From assembly GCF_050286925.1 (NCBI RefSeq), contig NZ_JBFWFX010000005.1, positions 1-64,000 of the forward strand: a DNA stretch of 64,000 nucleotides, read 5' to 3'. Both the position numbers and the translations under genes were made by a program. This DNA is from Caloranaerobacter sp050286925. GTDB taxonomy: Bacteria; Bacillota; Clostridia; Tissierellales; Thermohalobacteraceae. Position 1 is the first letter of the stretch. Each line of letters begins with the position of its first letter. The notes beneath the pieces are model-generated. The model saw nothing but the letters and a program-made list of their open reading frames with translations. It did no database searches and was not told the DNA's origin. Below, one piece after another: positions 58,863 to 64,000 of this stretch.

Positions 58863-60092
58863 ATGGATTTTAGTAATCTAAAAAAATTTGATCCTGAAGT
58901 GATGCAAGCTATTGAACAGGAAATCGGCAGACAACGTAGCAAGATAGAACTAATAGCTTCAGAAAATTTCGTTTCTCCACAAGTTATGGAGGCCATGGGC
59001 AGTCAACTAACAAATAAGTATGCAGAAGGGTATCCTGGCAAAAGATATTATGGAGGATGCGAGTTTGTAGATATCGTTGAGGATTTGGCAAGAGAAAGAT
59101 TAAAAAAATTGTTTGGTGCTGAACATGCCAATGTACAACCTCATTCTGGAGCAAATGCAAATTTAGGAGTTTATTTTGCAGTACTAGAACCTGGCGATAA
59201 AGTTTTAGGTATGAGTTTATCTCATGGTGGTCATTTAACTCATGGAAGTCCTGTTAATATATCAGGTACATATTTTAACTTTGTTTCCTATGGAGTAAAT
59301 AAAGATACAGAAATGATAGATTACGATGAAGTAATGGAAATTGCTAAAAGAGAAAGACCAAAACTAATTGTTGCAGGTGCTAGTGCATATCCAAGAGTAA
59401 TAGATTTTAAAAAGTTTAGAGAAATAGCAGATGCAGTTGGGGCTTATCTAATGGTAGATATGGCTCATATCGCAGGTTTAGTAGCAGCTGGATTACATCC
59501 GAGTCCAGTTCCTTATGCTGATTTTGTAACAACTACTACACATAAGACTTTAAGGGGACCAAGAGGCGGAGTAATACTTTGCAAAAAAGAGTATGCAAAG
59601 AAGATTGATAAGGCTATCTTCCCGGGACTACAAGGTGGACCATTAATGCATGTAATTGCAGCAAAAGCAGTAAGTTTCAAAGAAGCTCTTGAAGATGATT
59701 TCAAAGAATATCAAAAACAGATAATTAAGAATGCAAGTGTATTAGCTGAGAGTTTAATAGAAAGAGGGTTCAGATTAGTTTCTGGTGGTACAGATAATCA
59801 CTTAATTTTAATAGATTTAAGAAATAAAGGGTTAACTGGTAAAAAAGCTGAAGCATTGTTAGATGAAGTAGGAGTAACTACTAATAAGAATACTATACCT
59901 TTTGATCCAGAAAGTCCTTTTGTTACTAGCGGTTTAAGAATAGGTACACCTGCAGTTACTACAAGAGGAATGAAAGAGGAGCAAATGGTAGAAATTGCTG
60001 AAATAATCAATTTAACATTAGACGAATCAAATGATAGAGACATGATTAAAGAAAGAGTTAAAAAGTTATGTGATAGTTTTCCATTATATTAA
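58863..60092 (+). CDS. glyA: Serine hydroxymethyltransferase
   Basis: A 409-residue PLP enzyme interconverting serine and glycine with tetrahydrofolate. SENFVSPQVMEAMGSQLTNK, YAEGYPGKRYYGGCEFVD, LSHGGHLTHGSPVN, DMAHIAGLVAAG and the PLP-Lys region TTTTHKTLRGPRGG (about 229) are present. ATG 58863 follows AAAGGGGAAG. 36 upstream in-frame codons read as non-conserved and lack such a site. Confidence 0.97.
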   Translation: MDFSNLKKFDPEVMQAIEQEIGRQRSKIELIASENFVSPQVMEAMGSQLTNKYAEGYPGKRYYGGCEFVDIVEDLARERLKKLFGAEHANVQPHSGANANLGVYFAVLEPGDKVLGMSLSHGGHLTHGSPVNISGTYFNFVSYGVNKDTEMIDYDEVMEIAKRERPKLIVAGASAYPRVIDFKKFREIADAVGAYLMVDMAHIAGLVAAGLHPSPVPYADFVTTTTHKTLRGPRGGVILCKKEYAKKIDKAIFPGLQGGPLMHVIAAKAVSFKEALEDDFKEYQKQIIKNASVLAESLIERGFRLVSGGTDNHLILIDLRNKGLTGKKAEALLDEVGVTTNKNTIPFDPESPFVTSGLRIGTPAVTTRGMKEEQMVEIAEIINLTLDESNDRDMIKERVKKLCDSFPLY

Positions 60093-60094
60093 AA

Positions 60095-60280
60095 TAACCT
60101 ATCAGCTATTGGCTGCCAGTTAGCAGCTAGTAGCTGATAGTTGTTAATATAGGTACTAGGTACTAAATTAAAAATGTAAAATTGAAAATGTAAAATGTAA
60201 AATTAGTCGATAGTTGATAGTTGATAGTCAATAAACTAAAAACTATCGACTATTGACTAGAGACTAATTGCTGTTATAAG
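60095..60280. repeat. Mosaic of short inverted and tandem repeats after glyA
   Basis: CTATCAGCTA (60099-60108) pairs with TAGCTGATAG (60131-60140). TAGTCGATAGTT (60204-60215) pairs with AACTATCGACTA (60241-60252). Between them ATGTAAAAT-like units recur three times (60174-60203) and TAGTTGA twice. Nothing here looks coding. It may be an intergenic repetitive element of this genome. Only one such block is in the window. Confidence 0.6.
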
Positions 60281-60282
60281 AT

Positions 60283-60312
60283 TACTGCATATTATTATGC
60301 AGTATCTTTTTA
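60283..60312 (+). terminator. Terminator upstream of the sigma-54 regulator gene
   Basis: TACTGCATA (60283-60291), TTAT, TATGCAGTA (60296-60304), then TCTTTTT. It should end the glyA transcript. Confidence 0.75.
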
Positions 60313-60338
60313 GTTAGTTTTATAAAAGGGTTGATAAT

Positions 60339-61748
60339 ATGATAAGAGAAGAAATATTACAATTAGTACTGCAAAATATTTTGCGCTATATAGATGAGGG
60401 TATCCATGTTATAGATAATCAGGGTAATACAATATTATATAATGATGTAATGGCTAGATTAGAGGGATTAGACAAAGAATCAGTATTAGATAAAAACATA
60501 CTAGATATATTTCCTAGTCTTGATGAAAATTCAAGTACTTTACTTACAGTTATGAATACAGGAAGGCCAATATTTAATAGAAATCAGACATATTTAAATT
60601 ATAAAGGAAATAAAATTACAACAATGAATACTACTATTCCACTATTTATTAATGATGAAAAGGTTGGAGCTTTAGAAATTGCTAAAGATATCACTAAAAT
60701 TAAAGCGTTATCTGAACAGGTAATCGACTTGCAGCAGGAATTATTTAAGAAAGACAGAGAAAATGTGAAACCTCGTATTAAAAGATACACTTTTGAGAAT
60801 ATTATAGGCAATAGTAAAGAAATAAAGAAGGCGATTGATATAGCTAGAAAGGCTTCTATGTCAGATTCAACAGTGTTAATATACGGAGAAACAGGAACGG
60901 GTAAAGAATTATTCTCACAAAGTATACATTACTGTGGAAAAAGGAAAAATAAGCCTTTTATAGCTCAGAATTGTGCAGCATTACCAGAATCTCTACTTGA
61001 AAGCATTTTATTTGGTACTGTAAAAGGTAGCTTTACAGGAGCTCTTGACAGGCCAGGATTATTTGAACAAGCTAATGGTGGAACTTTGTTGTTAGATGAG
61101 ATCAATTCGATGGGGTTGACATTGCAATCAAAACTTTTGAGAGTATTGCAGGAAGGTTATATAAGAAGAGTAGGCGGTCTTAAAGATATTCCTATAGATG
61201 TAAGAATAATTGCAACTACTAACGAAGACCCATTAATCGCTATAGAAAAAGGTACTTTAAGAAAGGATTTATATTATCGTTTGAATGTAATATCAATAAA
61301 AGTTCCTTCTTTAAGAGAACGAAAAGAAGATTTAAAGTTGTTATGTGACTATTTTATTAGAAAATATAACAAGAAACTTAATAAAGATGTTTGGATGTTA
61401 TCAGAACACGTTTATGAACATTTTCTTAATTATACATGGCCAGGTAATGTAAGAGAACTAGAAAATTTAATAGAAGGAGCTATAAATTTTATATCTAAGG
61501 ACGAACATGTTCTTAAGAAAGAACATTTTCCTTCATATATTGTTGAAGAAAGTACAGAAACTATTGATATTAAAGATATAATAAATTTAGAAAATTCATT
61601 ACCAGAAATTATATCAGAGGTTGAAAAAAAACTAATAATTCATGCATTAAAATCAACTGGGAATAATATTACTAAAGCAGCAAATAAATTGAATATTAAA
61701 CGACAGACTTTACAGCATAAAATCAAAAAGTATAAAATAAGATTATAA
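60339..61748 (+). CDS. Sigma-54-dependent enhancer-binding regulator (PAS-AAA+-HTH)
   Basis: A 469-residue regulator. An N-terminal PAS domain (IDEGIHVIDNQGNTILYNDV) senses a small signal, the AAA+ domain has VLIYGETGTGKELFSQSIHY (Walker A about 182), GSFTGALDRPGLFEQANGGT (the GAFTGA loop, here GSFTGA) and LLLDEINSMGL (Walker B), and the end is a Fis-type helix-turn-helix (NNITKAANKLNIKRQTLQHK). It precedes ord-ortAB, which has a -24/-12 promoter, so it likely activates ornithine fermentation (inference from position). AAGGG site. Confidence 0.93.
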   Translation: MIREEILQLVLQNILRYIDEGIHVIDNQGNTILYNDVMARLEGLDKESVLDKNILDIFPSLDENSSTLLTVMNTGRPIFNRNQTYLNYKGNKITTMNTTIPLFINDEKVGALEIAKDITKIKALSEQVIDLQQELFKKDRENVKPRIKRYTFENIIGNSKEIKKAIDIARKASMSDSTVLIYGETGTGKELFSQSIHYCGKRKNKPFIAQNCAALPESLLESILFGTVKGSFTGALDRPGLFEQANGGTLLLDEINSMGLTLQSKLLRVLQEGYIRRVGGLKDIPIDVRIIATTNEDPLIAIEKGTLRKDLYYRLNVISIKVPSLRERKEDLKLLCDYFIRKYNKKLNKDVWMLSEHVYEHFLNYTWPGNVRELENLIEGAINFISKDEHVLKKEHFPSYIVEESTETIDIKDIINLENSLPEIISEVEKKLIIHALKSTGNNITKAANKLNIKRQTLQHKIKKYKIRL

Positions 61749-61804
61749 ACGCAAATAAATTTGCATATATATGCAAATTTATTTGCGTTTTTTGTTTTTT
61801 TGTA
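61747..61804 (+). terminator. 44-bp perfect palindrome/terminator after the regulator gene
   Basis: 61747-61768 and 61769-61790 are exact reverse complements with no spacer (center GCATATATATGC), followed by TTTTGTTTTTTTG. It functions at least as a strong terminator. Its half-sites TTTGCATATATATGCAAA could also bind a dimeric activator about 300 bp before the sigma-54 promoter. Confidence 0.8.
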
Positions 61805-61807
61805 AGA

Positions 61808-62006
61808 ACAAAATCTTCGATTTAAATAAATTAAGGAAGATTTTGTTGAAATCCATAAACGGAAATTATATTTGAATTTATCCACAACTTAAAGTAGTTT
61901 ATAACGACTCTGGCATGTTTACATGCCAGACAAAGTTTCAATAAAATCAACATTAATTTTTAAAAATATGGGATTTTATTATAATTTCCTATGGATTATA
62001 AAAAAT
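61808..62006 (+). repeat. Interspersed repeat, copy C (full length)
   Basis: About 199 bp, same orientation as copy A, same ends as A and B (ACAAAATCTTCGATTTAAAT at the start, TTCCTATGGATTATAAAAAA at the end). Internal hairpin CTGGCATG-TTTA-CATGCCAG lies at 61910-61929. It separates the regulator's terminator from the ord promoter. Confidence 0.88.
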
Positions 62007-62072
62007 CTGATTTAATAGAAAAAACATACTGAAAATTAGCAAAAATGAAAATCATTCAAATTATAAGATGAT

Positions 62073-62088
62073 TGGCAAGTTAATTGCA
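62073..62088 (+). promoter_or_regulatory. Sigma-54 (-24/-12) promoter of ord-ortA-ortB
   Basis: TGGCAAGTTAATTGCA: GG and GC are exactly 10 nt apart, and the sequence matches TGGCAC-N5-TTGCA with one change. It is 46 nt before the ord start and downstream of a sigma-54 activator gene. Confidence 0.9.
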
Positions 62089-62133
62089 TAATGCTAATGT
62101 TGATAAAATAAATATAATTTCGGAGGTGTTTTT

Positions 62134-63180
62134 ATGGAAAATGTAAAAGTTGTAATTTGGGGCTTTGGTGCTATGGGAAGTGGAATGGCTAAAATGCTAC
62201 TTAAGAAGAAAGGGGTTGAAATAGTAGGAGTTTGTGATAGAAATGAAGCGAGAGTAAATAAGAGTATGTATGAAGTTTTAGGAGTAGAGAGAGAAGATAG
62301 ACCAGAAGTTATTATTAAAGAAAATATCGAAGATGTAATTACTGAGAAATGTGCTGATGTAGTTCTTTTAGCAACAGATTCATTTACAAAAAATGCTTTT
62401 GATAAAATAAAATTCTGTTTGGAGAAGAAGATTAACGTAATTTCAACAGCAGAAGAAATGGCATATCCAATGGCTCAATCGCCAGAATTATCTAAAGAGA
62501 TGGATAGGATTGCAAAGGAAAACGGTGTCACAGTTTTAGGTACAGGAATAAATCCTGGATTTATTATGGATTTATTAGTAATAGCTTTAACAGGTGCATG
62601 TGAAGAAGTTCAACATATAAAGGCATCAAGAATTAACGACTTATCACCTTTTGGTCCAGCAGTTATGACAGAGCAAGGTGTTGGTACAACAGTAGATGAA
62701 TTTAATAAAGGTGTTGAAAATGGTACACTAGCTGGTCATGTTGGTTTCCCTGAGTCGATTAATATGATTGCTGATGCAATAGGTTGGAAAGTTAGTAAAA
62801 TTGAACAAACTAAAGAACCTATAATTTCAAATGTGTATAGAAAAACAAAATATGCAGAAGTACAGCCTGGAAATGTAGCAGGATGTAGGCAAATGGGATA
62901 TGGTTATATAGGTGATGAATTGAAGATTGAAATGGAACATCCACAGCAAATATTACCAGAAAAAGAAGGGGTAGAAACTGGCGATTATATTTGGATAAAA
63001 GGTACACCTAATATTAGTATGCAAATTAAGCCTGAAATTCCAGGAGGGATTGGTACTATAGCTATGTGTGTTAATATGATACCTCATGTTATTAATGCTG
63101 GTCCTGGATTAAAAACTATGTTAGATTTACCAGTTCCAAGAGCAATTATGGGAGATATGAGAGAACTTATAAAAAGGTAG
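62134..63180 (+). CDS. ord: 2,4-diaminopentanoate dehydrogenase
   Basis: A 348-residue NAD(P)-dependent enzyme of the dihydrodipicolinate-reductase-like group. VVIWGFGAMGSGMAKMLLKK is the Rossmann loop, LLATDSFTKNAFDKIKF follows, and GTGINPGFIMDLLVIALTGA is the conserved central segment. It oxidises 2,4-diaminopentanoate to 2-amino-4-oxopentanoate in reductive/oxidative ornithine fermentation. Identification rests on the following ortA and ortB. AGGTGTT site after a sigma-54 promoter. Confidence 0.9.
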   Translation: MENVKVVIWGFGAMGSGMAKMLLKKKGVEIVGVCDRNEARVNKSMYEVLGVEREDRPEVIIKENIEDVITEKCADVVLLATDSFTKNAFDKIKFCLEKKINVISTAEEMAYPMAQSPELSKEMDRIAKENGVTVLGTGINPGFIMDLLVIALTGACEEVQHIKASRINDLSPFGPAVMTEQGVGTTVDEFNKGVENGTLAGHVGFPESINMIADAIGWKVSKIEQTKEPIISNVYRKTKYAEVQPGNVAGCRQMGYGYIGDELKIEMEHPQQILPEKEGVETGDYIWIKGTPNISMQIKPEIPGGIGTIAMCVNMIPHVINAGPGLKTMLDLPVPRAIMGDMRELIKR

Positions 63181-63188
63181 GGATGCAT

Positions 63189-63503
63189 ATGAATAAGGCT
63201 AAAAAAGGAGATTGGGTAAGAATTCATAATATAGTACTTAAACCTGAAGAAAGAGCCCCACAAGTTCCAGAAGATACAAAGAAAGTTCCTTTAGAAATGT
63301 GGGTAAAAGGTTTTTTACTAAATGAAGAGGCTAAAATTGGTGATGAAGTAGAAATAGAAACTTATATTGGCAGAAAAATTAAAGGTAAGTTGGTAGAAAT
63401 AAATCCGTATTATAACCACGATTATGGAAAATGTATACCTGAGTTATTGTTTATCGGTAGACAATTGCGTGGTATCCTCAAAGGCGGTGAAGATAATGAA
63501 TAG
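63189..63503 (+). CDS. ortA: 2-amino-4-oxopentanoate thiolase subunit OrtA
   Basis: A 104-residue small subunit. GDWVRIHNIVLKPEERAPQV, PEDTKKVPLEMWVKGFLL and NPYYNHDYGKCIPELLFIG are family features. OrtA with OrtB cleaves 2-amino-4-oxopentanoate with CoA to acetyl-CoA and alanine. ATG 63189 follows TAGGGATG, 8 nt after the ord stop. A slightly earlier ATG (63183) is in the site. Overlaps ortB by 8 nt. Confidence 0.9.
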   Translation: MNKAKKGDWVRIHNIVLKPEERAPQVPEDTKKVPLEMWVKGFLLNEEAKIGDEVEIETYIGRKIKGKLVEINPYYNHDYGKCIPELLFIGRQLRGILKGGEDNE

Positions 63504-64000
63504 AGATATGAGTTATCAGGGTGTTATGTCTAGAAGAAATGAAATAATGAAAAAAGCTGTTGGCATTGATTATGAACGTTTTGAAAGTAAAGGTATAGCG
63601 TTTGATTATGAAAGAATGATGAGAGAAACTGGTTATAGTCTACAAGAAATACAAAGAATACAAAGTGAAGTAGGAGTAGGAAATACCCCTATATATGAAT
63701 TGAAAAACTTAACAGCATTAGCTAGAAAATTAGCACCTAAAGGTAAGGGGGCTAGAATATTTATTAAAGATGAAGCATGTAATCCTTCTGGTAGTTTTAA
63801 AGCTAGAAGAGCTGCAACAAGTATTTATCATGCTAAAAAGAAAGGATATAAAGGTGTTATAGCAGCTACAAGTGGTAATTACGGTGCAGCAGTAGCGAGT
63901 CAAGCAGCAATGAAGGGACTTAAATGTATAATTGTTCAGGAGTGCTATGATTCAAGAGGTATTGGTCAACCCGAAATAATAGAAAAAGCAAGAAAATGTG
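63496..64000 (+). CDS. ortB: 2-amino-4-oxopentanoate thiolase subunit OrtB (partial, 3' end outside)
   Basis: The first 168 residues of the PLP-dependent large subunit, starting MNRDMSYQGVMSRRNEIMKK. It is related to threonine synthase and cysteine synthase: GVGNTPIYELKNLTALARKL, NPSGSFKARRAATSIYH with the probable Schiff-base Lys, and AATSGNYGAAVASQAAMKG. The start overlaps ortA by 8 nt. The gene runs off the window, where ornithine racemase and aminomutase genes would be expected by synteny. Confidence 0.92.
   Translation, partial: MNRDMSYQGVMSRRNEIMKKAVGIDYERFESKGIAFDYERMMRETGYSLQEIQRIQSEVGVGNTPIYELKNLTALARKLAPKGKGARIFIKDEACNPSGSFKARRAATSIYHAKKKGYKGVIAATSGNYGAAVASQAAMKGLKCIIVQECYDSRGIGQPEIIEKARKC

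Noticed and set aside
60170..60205. ATGTAAAAT tandem units as a CRISPR array
   Set aside because: Units are too short and there are no spacers.
61808..62006. Repeat copy C as a structured riboswitch for ord
   Set aside because: It lies upstream of the sigma-54 promoter and so is not in the ord leader, and other copies are next to unrelated genes.

Overview
The window is chromosomal DNA from a low-GC, endospore-forming anaerobic Firmicute. Clostridia-type sporulation genes (spoIIAA-spoIIAB-sigF, a complete seven-gene spoVA set, yunB, a bofC-like gene, a spoIID-like gene), the SCIFF peptide with its radical-SAM maturase, a HydE-type [FeFe]-hydrogenase maturase and the start of an ornithine-fermentation operon (ord-ortA-ortB) together suggest an amino-acid-fermenting clostridium, perhaps of the Tissierellales. 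The species assignment is inference. I saw no tRNA or rRNA gene.

Layout. 1-600: the end of an IS21-like element abutting a frameshifted tyrosine-recombinase relic. 0.6-5.2 kb: a YeiH-type transporter, an ADP-ribosylglycohydrolase, a DUF3343-HydE fusion and a convergent D-2-hydroxyacid dehydrogenase. 5.3-12.3 kb: the forespore sigma-F module and the spoVA operon, with two extra tiny ORFs and a SpoVAA gene that apparently starts at ATA. 12.3-25.2 kb: a class A penicillin-binding protein, yunB, hflX, Nudix, YigZ, a CoA-binding protein, a split TauE/SafE pair, cysK, nadE and a YebC-family regulator. 25.2-26.4 kb: an accessory island with big hairpins, a promoter-bearing leader, a two-repeat CRISPR relic without cas genes, a truncated gene and an unknown small gene.

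26.4-39.4 kb is a conserved clostridial housekeeping block: ruvCAB, DUF2905, spoIID-like, queA, tgt, yajC, a TIGR04086 membrane protein, SCIFF peptide and maturase, a gamma-carbonic-anhydrase-fold protein and secDF. 39.5-53.4 kb continues with a UbiB-like kinase, a LapA-like protein, recJ, apt, relA/spoT, dtd, an MBL-fold hydrolase, hemZ and a T-box-controlled hisS-aspS operon.

53.4-64 kb holds a Crp/Fnr regulator divergent from a cupin-permease operon with a 14-bp palindrome between them, tcdA, a RseC-like protein, a CsoR-family repressor lacking the usual His ligand, a ThrE-like exporter pair, glyA, and a sigma-54 enhancer-binding protein followed by a near-perfect -24/-12 promoter in front of ord-ortA-ortB.

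The main unexplained structure is a roughly 195-200 bp interspersed repeat with nested inverted repeats. There are two full copies (57241-57435 and 61808-62006), one internally deleted copy (48128-48242) and one 21-nt end fragment (58673-58693). One copy supplies the last codons and stop of a gene.
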